From: Verrucomicrobiota bacterium
GTDB lineage: Bacteria; Verrucomicrobiota; Verrucomicrobiia; Limisphaerales; UBA11320
Assembly: GCA_016199985.1 (NCBI GenBank)
Contig: JACQFQ010000043.1
Location: 1-64,000 of the forward strand
Reading direction: 5' to 3'
Length of the DNA stretch: 64,000 nucleotides
A program made the position numbers and the translations under genes. This document shows, one piece after another, positions 8,704-18,420 of the stretch (position 1 is the stretch's first letter; each line of letters begins with the position of its first letter). The notes beneath the pieces are model-generated. The model ran no database searches and was not told the origin of the DNA. It saw only the letters and a list, made by a program, of their open reading frames with translations.

Positions 8704-11553
8704 GTGAAACCCTTGAACCCCGCTTCTCGTTCCCTTGAGGCATTGTTTGCCGTCCTGATGGCTTTCGCCGGGCGCGGGGAGGCGCTCGCCGCCGCCTCCT
8801 ACGCCTCGACAGTGCTTGCTCAGGAACCTCTCGCTTACTGGCGGTTCAATGACGGCGTCGCCGTTCCCCGGCCGGACATCGCGCAGAACCTGGGATCCTT
8901 GGGACCTGTGGCCAACGGCGTTTATAGCGGCGCAACGCATCCGACGCCTGGCGCCCTCGTGTCGGACCCGGACACCGCGGCCCGCATGGTGGGGGGTCAG
9001 AGTGTGCGCATCCCCTGGAGCAGCGACCTGAATCCCTCGTCGGCGTTCAGCGCGGAAGGCTGGTTCCGTCCCGCGGGGCCTGCCGGCCTGCTTCCGCTGT
9101 GCGTCATGTCTTCGGGCCATTTTGCGATCCCGAGATCGGGCTGGGTGCTCTATCAAACGGGATCCGGCTTTAGTTTTCGTTTGTACGCCGAGCAAGGAGG
9201 CGCGCCGTCGCTGAATCTCAGCGGCGGAGGCGCGCCGACTCCGGGCGCGTGGTATCACGTGGTGATGGTTTACGACGGGGCGGCCGCCGCGCTTTACGTC
9301 AACGGTGTGAGTGTGGCGGAGGGGCGGTCGACCGGATTTGTTCCGGCTGTCGATGGGGATCTCACGATTGGAATCAGATCGGACAACAGCCTGGAGTGGT
9401 CAGGGGACGCCGACGAGATCGGGTTTTATGGGGGCGCCCTCACGGCCCTGCAGGTCAGCGCCCACTATGCCGTGGCGCTGCATGACCACCACCCCAAGCC
9501 CTACGCGCAGACGATTCTCGCTGACGCGCCCCTCGGATACTGGCGGCTGGGCGAAGCCGCGTTCGCTTTCGACGTCGCCGACAACTCAGGTTCGAGCGGA
9601 GACGCCCTCAACGGCGCCTACCGCGGAGGCGCGCTGAACACGCTGGAAGCGCCGAAGGCGCCCGACTTCCTCGGATTCGAGGACGGCAACACCGCGGCGT
9701 CGTTCGATGGACGGGAGGGATACGTGACCATCGCTCAAGGGGTGATGAACGGCCGAACGCGTTATACTCTGTCCGGGTGGTTGCGTCGCGAGTTCAACCC
9801 CGCTCCGCTCTCCGGGCTCTGGGGGCAAAACGACCTTTTTGAGTTTGGATTCCCTGACGCCGACACGCTTCAGGTCTGGACCGACGGCGGCCTGAATATC
9901 CCCAACCCCTTTCCCAATGGCCGCTGGTCGCATGTCGCAATCGTCAGCGAGGGACCCCGCCTGCTTCTCTACACAAACGGCGCCTTGGCGGCGACGCGTT
10001 CGCAAGGCCCGTCTTCAACCAATGGTTTCGCTTTCAATATCGGGGGAGGCGGGGTTTTCGACGGAGGCGGCGATTTCTTTAGCGGCCAGATCGACGAGCT
10101 CGCCCTCTTCGAAAAGCCCCTCAGCGCCGCCCAGGTCTGCAATCAGTACTACTCCGCCGTCCCGAAGGCGCCCGAGATCTTCCGCGAGCCCGAGCCCGTC
10201 GTTCTCTTCGCGGGATTCACGGTTCGCGCGAGCCTTGAAGTCTGCGGCTCGCCCGATCTCCAATATCAGTGGTTCAAATCGCCGGATGTCTCCCTGGAGT
10301 CTCAGACCAACGCCGACCTCGCGCTCTGGCCAGCCGTGGAATCGGATACCGGACAGTATTTTGTTCGCGTGGCGAACCTCTACGGCCGGACGGAGAGCGC
10401 CCGGTTTCAGGTGACGGTTCTGCCCGCGCATCCTCCGGTGATCGAAAGACAGCCCGTCGCCGGAGCGCGGTACGCCGGCTTCGGCTTTTCATTCAGCGCG
10501 ACGGCGTCGGGCACCCTGCCGCTGCGTTACCAGTGGCAGCGCGACGGAGTGGATCTGCCGGGCTCAACGAACCCAACGCTCCAATGGACCGGAGTGAACG
10601 TCGGGGACGCCGGGCGATATCGCGTGGTGGTGACGAATCCGATCACCAACGTGTTCAGCGATGAGGTGGTCCTGGATGTCCTGGTTCCGGTAGAAGGTTC
10701 TTACGAGGCCGAGTTGACCCGTCGTCGGCCGGTTGCCTACTGGCGCCTCGATGAAACGGAGGGCGATGTGGCGCACGACCGGATCGGGGGCTGGGACGGC
10801 CGATACCAAAACGCAACGCTGGGTCTTCCTGGCGCGTTGAGCGGCGATCCTCATGGGTCGGCCGGTTTCACGGGGATCAACTCCGGAGTCGCGACGTCCC
10901 TGTCCCTCAGCAATCTCTCCTCGTTCAGCTGGCTGGGCTGGTTCCGTCCGGATCAGGCTCAACAGAGCGGAACAGATCTCATGGGCCAGAGGGACGCGCT
11001 TGAGTTTGGGTTCTCCAGCAGCGACGCGCTTCAGGCCCGCGGACCCGTTCTTTCGAACCCTTTCGAGGCCGCAAGTTTCTTCGCGCCGGGCGAATGGTCT
11101 TTCGTGGTTCTCCAGGCCGACGCCTCAGGATTGAGCCTGTACGGCAACGGAGTGTTGGTGTCGGCGAGCGTGACAAACAGGGCTCAATTGGCGCTCAGCA
11201 ACTCGCCGTTCACCATCGGCATGGGAGCGGCCGACGCGTCGGGCCATGGGTTCGCGGGTCGGGTTTGCGAGATGGCGGTGTTCAATCGCGCGCTCACATC
11301 CGAGGAGATTTGCCATCTGTATTACAAAGCCGCCGGAAGGCCCTTCCGTCTCGATATCAGTCGCGCCCCTGGCCCGTCGGGACCACCGTCAACGCCTCAG
11401 CAGATGATCTTGCGATGGTCATGCGGCAGCATTCAGGAGGCCGACAATCTGGATCCTCTGGGCGTGACGGCGTGGAAGGACAGGGCTGATTTGGCGTCGC
11501 CGCTGACGCTCGAAGCGCGCAACATCCGCAAATACTACCGCATCCGTCCCTGA
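8704..11553 (+). CDS. Secreted protein with three LamG and two Ig-like domains
   Basis: This 949-aa protein begins at a GTG and has a signal peptide (about residues 10-30, ending near ALAAAS). Three concanavalin-like LamG domains (about 35-255, 262-485 and 665-885) each start with a Y-W-R-(F/L) motif after L-A-(Y/P) and contain the W-H/F-V-V beta-strand signatures. Between the second and third lie two Ig-like domains (about 495-575 and 580-660) with the YQWQRDG and DAGRYRVVVTNP motifs typical of Verrucomicrobial adhesins. The last about 60 residues are a short beta strand region ending ARNIRKYYRIRP, a common C-terminus of these secreted proteins. It is probably a surface glycan-binding or structural protein. 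The stop lies 11 bp from the convergent ubiD gene. Confidence 0.85.
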   Translation: MKPLNPASRSLEALFAVLMAFAGRGEALAAASYASTVLAQEPLAYWRFNDGVAVPRPDIAQNLGSLGPVANGVYSGATHPTPGALVSDPDTAARMVGGQSVRIPWSSDLNPSSAFSAEGWFRPAGPAGLLPLCVMSSGHFAIPRSGWVLYQTGSGFSFRLYAEQGGAPSLNLSGGGAPTPGAWYHVVMVYDGAAAALYVNGVSVAEGRSTGFVPAVDGDLTIGIRSDNSLEWSGDADEIGFYGGALTALQVSAHYAVALHDHHPKPYAQTILADAPLGYWRLGEAAFAFDVADNSGSSGDALNGAYRGGALNTLEAPKAPDFLGFEDGNTAASFDGREGYVTIAQGVMNGRTRYTLSGWLRREFNPAPLSGLWGQNDLFEFGFPDADTLQVWTDGGLNIPNPFPNGRWSHVAIVSEGPRLLLYTNGALAATRSQGPSSTNGFAFNIGGGGVFDGGGDFFSGQIDELALFEKPLSAAQVCNQYYSAVPKAPEIFREPEPVVLFAGFTVRASLEVCGSPDLQYQWFKSPDVSLESQTNADLALWPAVESDTGQYFVRVANLYGRTESARFQVTVLPAHPPVIERQPVAGARYAGFGFSFSATASGTLPLRYQWQRDGVDLPGSTNPTLQWTGVNVGDAGRYRVVVTNPITNVFSDEVVLDVLVPVEGSYEAELTRRRPVAYWRLDETEGDVAHDRIGGWDGRYQNATLGLPGALSGDPHGSAGFTGINSGVATSLSLSNLSSFSWLGWFRPDQAQQSGTDLMGQRDALEFGFSSSDALQARGPVLSNPFEAASFFAPGEWSFVVLQADASGLSLYGNGVLVSASVTNRAQLALSNSPFTIGMGAADASGHGFAGRVCEMAVFNRALTSEEICHLYYKAAGRPFRLDISRAPGPSGPPSTPQQMILRWSCGSIQEADNLDPLGVTAWKDRADLASPLTLEARNIRKYYRIRP

Positions 11554-11564
11554 GGTCTTCGCGA

Positions 11565-13100
11565 CTACTTATCAGCGGCGCGGCCGGACATCATCCGAGT
11601 GATTCGCGACTGGATCTCGGGGCTCATGCGAATGACGGGCGGCCACGGACGCTTGAACCCTTCGCCGGCGATCTTGCGCGTCGCGTCGATCCCCATCTTT
11701 GATCCGACGCCCACTTCGCTGGTGGCGTGATCCAGAACGTCGGAGGGGCCTCGCGTCAGCAGCGTGTCGCGTTGGGGATCGGTGTTGGCGCAGAGCCGGA
11801 AGAGGACGGCCCGCGTGTCCTGCACATCGACGTCGTCGTCGACCACCACGATGTACTTGCTGAACATCATCTGCCCCATGCCCCACAGGCCGTGCATGAT
11901 TTTGTACGCCTGCATCGGGTAGGATTTTCGGATGCTGACAAACACGAGATTGTGGAACACGCCCTCGGCCGGGAGGGCGATGTCGACGATCTCCGGGAAG
12001 TTCATCTTAAAGATGGGGAGGAACAACTTCACCGAAGCGCCGCCAATGTAGAAATCCTCCATCGGCGGGATTCCCACGATCGTCGCCGGATAGATGGCGT
12101 CGCGACGGTGCGTGACGCAGGTGACGTGGAAGACGGGATAAGGCTCCGGCAGGGTGTAGAATCCGGTGTGGTCGCCGAACGGGCCTTCGAGGCGCAGGGG
12201 TTCGGAGGGATCGACATAGCCTTCGATCACGAAGTCCGCGTTGGCCGGCACCTCCAGGTCGTTGGTCTCGCACTTCACCAGCTCGACGGATTGCTTGCGC
12301 AGATATCCCGCGAGCAGGAACTCGTCGAGTCCGTCGGGGAGCGGCGTCGTGGCGGCGAAAGGGAACATGGGATCGCCGCCGAGAAAGACGCTGACCGGCA
12401 TGCGCTCGCCTGTTTCGTAGTAGCGACGGCCGTGGCGCGCGGCCACTTTCTGGAGCTGCCAGTGCATGCCGGTCGTGGCGCCGTCGTAGATCTGGATGCG
12501 GTACATGCCGACGTTTCGTTCGCCGGTGTCGGGGTCGCGCGTCACCACGCAGGGCAGCGTGATGAAACGTCCGCCGTCGAGCGGCCAGCATTTGAGGATG
12601 GGCAGATCGGCGAGCGTGGGCTCGGATCCTGAACGCGCCGCGAGCCCGGGAGCGTCGGGCCAGGGCTCCGATCGTCGTGGAGACTCGGGGAAGAGATGGA
12701 CGACCTCCTTGCAGGCTCCCCGCGCGACGAGCTTGGGTTTGGCGTGGCGGAGATCCATCGCGGTTCCCAGCAGGCGGAGGGTTTCGCGGAAGCTGGTGGG
12801 CGGCTTCGCTTTCATCAGGGACCCCAACTCGGCCGCGACCGTCTCGACGCTCGCGGCCCCCATGCTCAACGCCATGCGACGCCATGAGCCGAGGGTGTTG
12901 ATCGCCACGGGAAACGGCGACACCCGCCCATTCACCGTCGGTTGCTCGAAGAGCAGGGCCTTGCCGCCGCCCGGCCGCTTCATCTCGCGATCGGCCCACT
13001 CCGTGATCTCGAGCTCGGTGGCGACCGGCGTGGAAACGCGCACGAGTTCCCCGGCGCTCTCCAGGGTGTTGATAAAATCTCGGTACGAGGCGAAGGCCAT
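11565..13100 (-). CDS. ubiD: UbiD-family prFMN-dependent decarboxylase
   Basis: From the internal ATG (MAFASYRDFINTLESAG) the protein is 511 aa, normal for UbiD. An upstream start at 13193 would add 31 residues without family similarity and run into the pyc promoter region, so I prefer 13100. UbiD enzymes use prenylated FMN for reversible decarboxylation of unsaturated or aromatic acids, for example 4-hydroxy-3-polyprenylbenzoate in ubiquinone or menaquinone pathways. Visible motifs are the LPCVVTRDPDTGERNVGMYR segment, the E-G-P-F-G-D-H-T-G active-site loop (about 303-311), PPMEDFYIG, and the late DDDVDVQD turn. No ubiX is adjacent, so prFMN synthesis must be encoded elsewhere. The gene is divergent from pyc. 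Confidence 0.92.
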   Translation of the reverse strand: MAFASYRDFINTLESAGELVRVSTPVATELEITEWADREMKRPGGGKALLFEQPTVNGRVSPFPVAINTLGSWRRMALSMGAASVETVAAELGSLMKAKPPTSFRETLRLLGTAMDLRHAKPKLVARGACKEVVHLFPESPRRSEPWPDAPGLAARSGSEPTLADLPILKCWPLDGGRFITLPCVVTRDPDTGERNVGMYRIQIYDGATTGMHWQLQKVAARHGRRYYETGERMPVSVFLGGDPMFPFAATTPLPDGLDEFLLAGYLRKQSVELVKCETNDLEVPANADFVIEGYVDPSEPLRLEGPFGDHTGFYTLPEPYPVFHVTCVTHRRDAIYPATIVGIPPMEDFYIGGASVKLFLPIFKMNFPEIVDIALPAEGVFHNLVFVSIRKSYPMQAYKIMHGLWGMGQMMFSKYIVVVDDDVDVQDTRAVLFRLCANTDPQRDTLLTRGPSDVLDHATSEVGVGSKMGIDATRKIAGEGFKRPWPPVIRMSPEIQSRITRMMSGRAADK

Positions 13101-13154
13101 ATCCGGCGCGACCCTATCAGCGAGCGAGCGATGGGCAAGATTTGAACCAATCCT

Positions 13155-13183
13155 TTGCATTGCGGAGGCGCGCGGGTATAAAT
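13155..13183 (+). promoter_or_regulatory. Possible sigma-70-type promoter for pyc
   Basis: TTGCAT (13155-13160) and TATAAA (13177-13182) are separated by 16 bp. Transcription would start about 8 nt before the pyc ATG at 13197, where no Shine-Dalgarno is visible, so the message would be nearly leaderless. The fit is suggestive only. Confidence 0.3.
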
Positions 13184-13196
13184 TTGCCGCCATTTT

Positions 13197-16100
13197 ATGA
13201 CCACCGCGTCACGTTCAATCACCGCGGCCGCGGAGGGGAAACCCTCGGCGGCGCCAGCGCACAAGAAACTGCTCGTCGCGAACCGGAGCGAGATCGCCGT
13301 GCGCGTCTTCCGCGCCGCCACGGAGCTGGGGCTTCAGACGATCGCGATCTACGCCCAGGAAGACAGGATGAGCGTGCATCGCTTCAAGGCGGACGAGGCG
13401 TACTTGGTGGGCCAGGGCAAGGGCCCGGTGGGGGCGTATCTGGATATCCAGGGCATCGTCACCCTGGCGCGCGAGAAGGGCGCGCAGCTGATTCACCCGG
13501 GCTATGGATTTCTGAGCGAGAACGCGGAGTTCGCCCGCGCCTGCGCCGCGGCCGGGATCACGTTCGTGGGGCCGCGTCCGGAGCTGCTGGACATGATGGG
13601 CGACAAGACCGCCGCCCGATCGCTCGCGCAACGCCTCAATATTCCCACGCTTCCCGGCACCGAGGAGCCCATCACCGATCGCGACGACGCGCTGCGTGTC
13701 GCGAAGGAAATCGGGTTTCCACTGATCATCAAGGCGGCGTTTGGCGGAGGCGGGCGCGGCATGCGCGTGGTCCGCGCCGCCGCCGATCTGGCGCCGCTGC
13801 TCGACGAGGCGCAGGCCGAGGCCGGCCGGGCGTTTGGCAACCCCGCCGTCTTCCTCGAGAAGTACATTCCAAGAGCCAAGCACATCGAGGTGCAGGTCCT
13901 CGGCGACAAGCACGGCAATGTGCTGCATCTCCACGAGCGCGACTGCTCGGTGCAGCGCCGCCACCAGAAGGTCGTGGAAATCGCGCCGAGCGTCGGGCTC
14001 GACGACCACGTCCGGCAGCAGCTCTGCCTCGCCGCCGCGCGGCTCGCGAAGGAGATCAACTACGACAACGCCGGCACGGTTGAGTTTCTCTTCGATCTTG
14101 ACCGCAACGACTGGTTCTTCATTGAGATGAACCCGCGCATCCAGGTCGAGCATACCGTCACCGAGGTCATCACCGGCATCGACCTCGTCCGGGCCCAGAT
14201 CCTCATCGCCCAGGGGCATCCGATGTTCAGCGAGGGCGTCGGCCTTCCGTCGCAGGACCGGGTGCCGCGGCAGGGCTACGCGATCCAGGCGCGCGTCACC
14301 ACGGAGGATCCCGAGAACAAGTTCACCCCGGACTACGGCAAGATCCTCACCTACCGGAGCGCAGGCGGATTTGGCGTCCGGCTGGACGGAGGCATGGGCT
14401 ACGCCGGCGCGGTGATCACTCCGTTTTACGACTCGCTGCTGGTGAAAATCAGCGCGTCGGGGCAGACCTTTCCGATCGCGTTGCAGCGGATGGATCGCGC
14501 GCTTCGGGAGTTTCGCATCCGCGGGGTGAAGACCAACATCCCGTTTCTTGAGAACCTGATCGCGAACGAAACCTTCCGCCGCGGCCAGGCGACGACCACG
14601 CTCATCGACAACACCCCCGAGCTGTTCGCCTTTCGGCCGCGCCGCGATCGCGCGACCAAGCTGCTGAGCTTCCTCGCCGACGTGATCGTCAACGGCAATC
14701 CCCACGCGAAGGGATATCGCTACACCGGCCCCTCCCAGCCGCCCGCGCCGCCCGCGTATGATCACAAGACGCCGCCTCCGCCGGGGACCCGCGATCTGCT
14801 GCTCGAGATGGGGCCGAAAAAGTTCGCCCAGTGGACCGCGAAGCAAAGACGGCTGCTCGTCACCGACACCACCTTCCGCGACGCTCATCAATCGCTCATG
14901 GCGACCCGGGTGCGCGGCTACGACATGATGGCCGCCAGCGACGCCGTCGCGCGCCGCACGCCGGGCTTGTTCTCGCTCGAGATGTGGGGCGGCGCCACCT
15001 TCGACACCGCCATGCGGTTCTTGAGGGAGGATCCGTGGCTCCGCCTGCGCGAGCTGCGACGCCGCATCCCCAACATCTGCTTTCAGATGCTGTTTCGGGG
15101 AAGCAATGCCGTGGGATACAGCAACTACCCGGACAACGTTGTCGCTGGATTCGTGAAGCACGCCGCGGAGTCCGGAATGGACATCTTCCGGATCTTCGAC
15201 TCGCTGAACTATCTTCCGAATCTCAAGGTCGCGATGGAGGCTGTGCACTCGACCCACGCGATCTGCGAGGCCGCGATCTGCTACACCGGCGACATCCTGG
15301 ATCCGAGCCGGAACAAATACTCGCTGAAGTACTATGTGAAGCTCGCGAAGGAGCTTGAGAAAATGGGGGCGCACATGCTCGCGATCAAGGACATGGCGGG
15401 GCTGTGCCGTCCCTACGCGGCCTACGCTTTGGTGAAGGCGTTGAATGAGGAGAGCGGGCTGCCGGTTCATTTCCACACGCACGACACCAGCGGCGTCAAC
15501 TCGGCGAGTGTGCTGAAGGCGGCGGAGGCCGGTGTGGACGTCGTCGATCTGGCGCTCGCGAGCATGAGCGGCAGCACGAGCCAGCCGAACCTCAACTCCA
15601 TCGTCGCCGCCCTCCAGCGCACCCCGCGGGACACCGGGCTGGATCTCCAGGCGCTGAACGCGTTTTCGGATTACTGGGAGCAGGTCCGGGATCTTTATCG
15701 TCCGTTCGACACCGCGCCCCGGACGGGCAGCGCCGACGTGTATTCGCACGAGATGCCCGGCGGCCAATACACGAACCTCCGCGAGCAGGCGAGCAGCATG
15801 GGCCTGGGGCATCGCTGGCCCGAGATCGCGGCGTGCTACGCCGAGGTGAACGCGCTCCTGGGCGACATCGTGAAGGTCACGCCGAGCAGCAAGGTGGTCG
15901 GCGACATGGCGCTGTTCCTCTTCACTCGCGGGATTCACCCCAAGGATGTGGTGAATCTGGAGCCCGGCGTGACGCCCTTTCCCGCGAGCGTTGTGGACAT
16001 GCTCCGCGGGGGGCTGGGACAGCCCATGGGCGGGTGGCCGAAAGCTGTGCAGCGCGTTGTGCTCGGAAAGGAGAAGCCGATGAAGGGCCGCCCCGGGGCC

Positions 16101-16700
16101 GATCTTGAGCCGATGAACCTTCGCGAGGAACGAAAGAGCCTCGCGATCCGGCTGAAGCGCGAAGTCTCGGACGACGATCTTTTCAGCCACCTCATGTATC
16201 CCGAGGTGTTTGTCGATTTCGCGAAGTTCCAGGCCCAATACGGCGACGTCACCGTGCTGCCCACCCCTTCCTTTTTCTATGGGCTGAAACCGGGCGACGA
16301 GATCAGCGTGGAGATCGAGCCGGGGAAAACACTGTTCGTGCGATTGATCAATGTGGGAGCGCCCGACAAGGATGCGCGCCGCACGGTGACCTATGAGCTG
16401 AACGGGATCACGCGCGAAACCCAGGTCGCGGACCGCTCGGTCAAGGCTGTCGCGAAATCGCGCGCCAAAGCCGACACCGCGGATCCGCTCCAGGTCGGCG
16501 CGCCGATCCCAGGGATCATCACCAGCGTGAACGTGAGCGTTGGAAACAAGGTCGAGAAGGGCGCCAAGCTCTGCACCATGGAGGCCATGAAAATGCAAAC
16601 CACCATCTATGCCCCCCTGGACGCCGTCGTGAGCGAGATCCACGTCCAGGCGGGCGAAGGCGTGGAGAGCAAGGATCTCCTGATGAAGCTGCGGACATGA
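13197..16700 (+). CDS. pyc: Pyruvate carboxylase
   Basis: This 1167-aa single-chain biotin enzyme carboxylates pyruvate to oxaloacetate with ATP and bicarbonate, replenishing the TCA cycle in the cytoplasm. The biotin carboxylase part starts at KKLLVANRSEIAVRV (about residue 22) and contains the glycine-rich ATP loop GGGGRGMR and the catalytic MNPRIQVEHTVTE (about 310-325). The carboxyltransferase domain opens with TDTTFRDAHQS (about 557) and carries the KDMAGLCRP metal-site region (about 731). A PYC/OADA domain follows, and the biotinyl domain ends the protein with M-E-A-M-K-M, the biotin lysine being near residue 1132. Length and order match the alpha4 type. Its stop overlaps the start of nadD by 4 bp (ATGA), implying co-transcription. 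Confidence 0.97.
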   Translation: MTTASRSITAAAEGKPSAAPAHKKLLVANRSEIAVRVFRAATELGLQTIAIYAQEDRMSVHRFKADEAYLVGQGKGPVGAYLDIQGIVTLAREKGAQLIHPGYGFLSENAEFARACAAAGITFVGPRPELLDMMGDKTAARSLAQRLNIPTLPGTEEPITDRDDALRVAKEIGFPLIIKAAFGGGGRGMRVVRAAADLAPLLDEAQAEAGRAFGNPAVFLEKYIPRAKHIEVQVLGDKHGNVLHLHERDCSVQRRHQKVVEIAPSVGLDDHVRQQLCLAAARLAKEINYDNAGTVEFLFDLDRNDWFFIEMNPRIQVEHTVTEVITGIDLVRAQILIAQGHPMFSEGVGLPSQDRVPRQGYAIQARVTTEDPENKFTPDYGKILTYRSAGGFGVRLDGGMGYAGAVITPFYDSLLVKISASGQTFPIALQRMDRALREFRIRGVKTNIPFLENLIANETFRRGQATTTLIDNTPELFAFRPRRDRATKLLSFLADVIVNGNPHAKGYRYTGPSQPPAPPAYDHKTPPPPGTRDLLLEMGPKKFAQWTAKQRRLLVTDTTFRDAHQSLMATRVRGYDMMAASDAVARRTPGLFSLEMWGGATFDTAMRFLREDPWLRLRELRRRIPNICFQMLFRGSNAVGYSNYPDNVVAGFVKHAAESGMDIFRIFDSLNYLPNLKVAMEAVHSTHAICEAAICYTGDILDPSRNKYSLKYYVKLAKELEKMGAHMLAIKDMAGLCRPYAAYALVKALNEESGLPVHFHTHDTSGVNSASVLKAAEAGVDVVDLALASMSGSTSQPNLNSIVAALQRTPRDTGLDLQALNAFSDYWEQVRDLYRPFDTAPRTGSADVYSHEMPGGQYTNLREQASSMGLGHRWPEIAACYAEVNALLGDIVKVTPSSKVVGDMALFLFTRGIHPKDVVNLEPGVTPFPASVVDMLRGGLGQPMGGWPKAVQRVVLGKEKPMKGRPGADLEPMNLREERKSLAIRLKREVSDDDLFSHLMYPEVFVDFAKFQAQYGDVTVLPTPSFFYGLKPGDEISVEIEPGKTLFVRLINVGAPDKDARRTVTYELNGITRETQVADRSVKAVAKSRAKADTADPLQVGAPIPGIITSVNVSVGNKVEKGAKLCTMEAMKMQTTIYAPLDAVVSEIHVQAGEGVESKDLLMKLRT

Positions 16701-17281
16701 AACTGGGACTCTATGGCGGGTCCTTCGATCCGGTCCACCTGGGACATCTCCTCGTTGCGCAGGCCGCCTGCGAGGAGCTGAAGCTGGACAGGCTGTTCTT
16801 CATCCCCGCCGCGCAGTCCCCGTTCAAGCCCGAGCAGATCCCGGCGTCCGCGTCCGACCGACTGAGGCTCCTGCGGCTGGCTTTGGCGGGATGCTCCCGA
16901 TGCGAGGTGGATGATCAGGAGATCCGTCGGGGCGGGATCTCCTATTCGATCCAGACGGTCGAGGACTACGCGTCGCGCTTTCCGGGAGCGTCGCTCCACT
17001 ATCTCATCGGGAGCGATCATGTGAAGGCGCTGCCGAAATGGCGCGACGCCTCGAAGCTCGCCGCCTTGGCGGAGTTCGTGGCGATTCCCCGGCCCGGCGA
17101 GCCTCTGGAGGCCGCCCCGGCGCTGTTTCGGGTCCGCGCGCTCGCTGGTTTCCCACTGCGCCTTTCCTCCTCCGAGATCCGGGACCGGGTGCGACAGGGT
17201 CTCCCTATCCGCCACCTCGTGCCGCCGGCGGTCGAGGAAGCCATCCTGAACAATCGGCTTTATCTCCCCGCTGGATCCTGA
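16697..17281 (+). CDS. nadD: Nicotinate-nucleotide adenylyltransferase
   Basis: This 194-aa enzyme transfers AMP from ATP to nicotinate mononucleotide, making deamido-NAD in NAD synthesis. The nucleotidyltransferase signature GGSFDPVHLGHL lies at residues 6-17. The second ATP motif is seen as L-S-S-S-E-I-R (about 157-163), followed by the RHLVPPAVEEAI ending typical of NadD. The start overlaps the pyc stop as ATGA, so translation is probably coupled. The rsfS gene starts 14 bp downstream, and nadD-rsfS adjacency is common in bacteria, which supports both assignments. Confidence 0.95.
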   Translation: MKLGLYGGSFDPVHLGHLLVAQAACEELKLDRLFFIPAAQSPFKPEQIPASASDRLRLLRLALAGCSRCEVDDQEIRRGGISYSIQTVEDYASRFPGASLHYLIGSDHVKALPKWRDASKLAALAEFVAIPRPGEPLEAAPALFRVRALAGFPLRLSSSEIRDRVRQGLPIRHLVPPAVEEAILNNRLYLPAGS

Positions 17282-17295
17282 CAAGCATCTCCTCA

Positions 17296-17670
17296 ATGGA
17301 AGCCAAGAAGCTCGCAGCATTGTGTCGTGATCTCGCCGAGAACCGAAAAGCCGAGGATGTCGCCATCCTTGACGTTCGGGGGCTGTCCTCGATCACGGAT
17401 TATTTTGTCATCTGCTCCGGCGGCAACGAGCCGCACCTGAGGGCGATCGCGGAGGAGTTGACCTCGCGTCTGGCCAAGGAGGATGGCGTCGACCTGCGCG
17501 CGAAGGACGGGAGCCTCGCTTCCGGCTGGCTCGTGATCGATCTCTTCGATGTGATGGTCCACATCATGCACACGGAAGCCCGCTCCCGATACGACCTGGA
17601 GACCCTATGGGGCGACGCTCCGCGCGTGAAGGTCAAGAAGGCGCGAAAGAAGGCCGCGGCAAAGAGCTGA
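17296..17670 (+). CDS. rsfS: Ribosomal silencing factor RsfS
   Basis: From the ATG at 17296 the product is 124 aa, typical of the Iojap/RsfS family. The open frame extends upstream within nadD but that part is out of character. RsfS binds ribosomal protein uL14 on the 50S subunit and blocks subunit joining when nutrients are short. Family motifs are DVAILDVRGLSSITDYFVIC (about 21-40), SGGNEPHLRAIAEEL, and the C-terminal GWLVIDLFDVMVHIM...YDLETLWGDA block. A short basic Lys/Ala tail (KKARKKAAAK) extends beyond the core. It is the third gene of the pyc-nadD-rsfS unit. Confidence 0.95.
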   Translation: MEAKKLAALCRDLAENRKAEDVAILDVRGLSSITDYFVICSGGNEPHLRAIAEELTSRLAKEDGVDLRAKDGSLASGWLVIDLFDVMVHIMHTEARSRYDLETLWGDAPRVKVKKARKKAAAKS

Positions 17671-17831
17671 TCCTCCCGTCCTGCCCCGGCGCGCCGCCTG
17701 TTTTTCCGGGGCGCGCGGAACGCCTCGGAAGCCAAGCGATTTCATTCCGCTTCACTTCAGTCTGCGCTTTCCGCCACCGCTGGCTCCTCGTCCAGCGAGG
17801 AGAAGCGGGGAGGCGTTCGAACTCATCGGCG

Positions 17832-18104
17832 CTAATCGGCGGCGCTTGCCTTCACCATGTCATCGAGGATTATCTTGAAGTCGGCCAGGCCTGTCGCCGG
17901 GATGATGATGGTATCCCGGCGTCCGTTCACGTCTTCGGTGATGCGGAGAAAGCGGCCGCGAGCGTTCTGCTTCAGGGAGAGCATGAACGTCTTCCGCTCA
18001 ATCTGGATCGTGTCCGACTTCAAGGTCTCCTCGTTGGACGGTGGGCGCGACCCCGCGCCGCCGTGTCCAGACTGTCCAAACGAGTTTGGAGACTCAGTTG
18101 CCAT
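17832..18104 (-). CDS. PUR-alpha-like nucleic-acid-binding protein
   Basis: The ATG at 18104 is preferred over an in-frame GTG at 18122 because GGAAGG lies 7 nt upstream of it. The 90-aa product has a disordered Ser/Gly/Pro N-terminus and one PUR-type repeat: SDTIQIERKTFMLSLKQNARGRFLRI, then a beta hairpin with NGRRDTIIIPATGL and a helix DFKIILDDMV. Single-PUR-repeat proteins in Bacteroidota, spirochaetes and Verrucomicrobiota bind single-stranded DNA or RNA as dimers (family knowledge). It is convergent with rsfS across about 160 bp that holds no clear gene or classical terminator. Its cellular role here is not known. Confidence 0.75.
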   Translation of the reverse strand: MATESPNSFGQSGHGGAGSRPPSNEETLKSDTIQIERKTFMLSLKQNARGRFLRITEDVNGRRDTIIIPATGLADFKIILDDMVKASAAD

Positions 18105-18420
18105 TTCTTTGCCTTCCACCACGGCCCCGCCGGAGCGGGAGCATGGATCCTAGCCCGAACAACAAGTTTCTCGAAAAGCCTGAAATGTCAACCCGCGCAT
18201 TTCGTAGAAGGGTGTGAGAGCGTTCATGGTTGGAAACACAGGTTGGCGGGGCGGGACTCGGATATTGTGACCGGGCTCCCGCCCTTCCCCTTGGCCGCAT
18301 CAGCCCCCAACCCGGAGCGCCCTGAGCCGCAGGGATCCTATGGTGTTCCGCAGTAAGACCATCGCGAAGTCCAAGGGCCGTCGGTCCACGACGGACGGGG
18401 GCGGCGCGTCCGCTTTGGGC

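Noticed and set aside
13215..16643. Minus-strand frame of 1142 codons across pyruvate carboxylase
   Set aside because: This is a shadow of the pyc gene, His/Arg/Asp-rich without motifs. The plus strand has all pyruvate carboxylase motifs.
17685..17740. Possible terminator between rsfS and the PUR-like gene
   Set aside because: A GCGCGCC/GGCGCGC pairing exists, but the T-run lies in the loop rather than after the stem, so it does not fit an intrinsic terminator.
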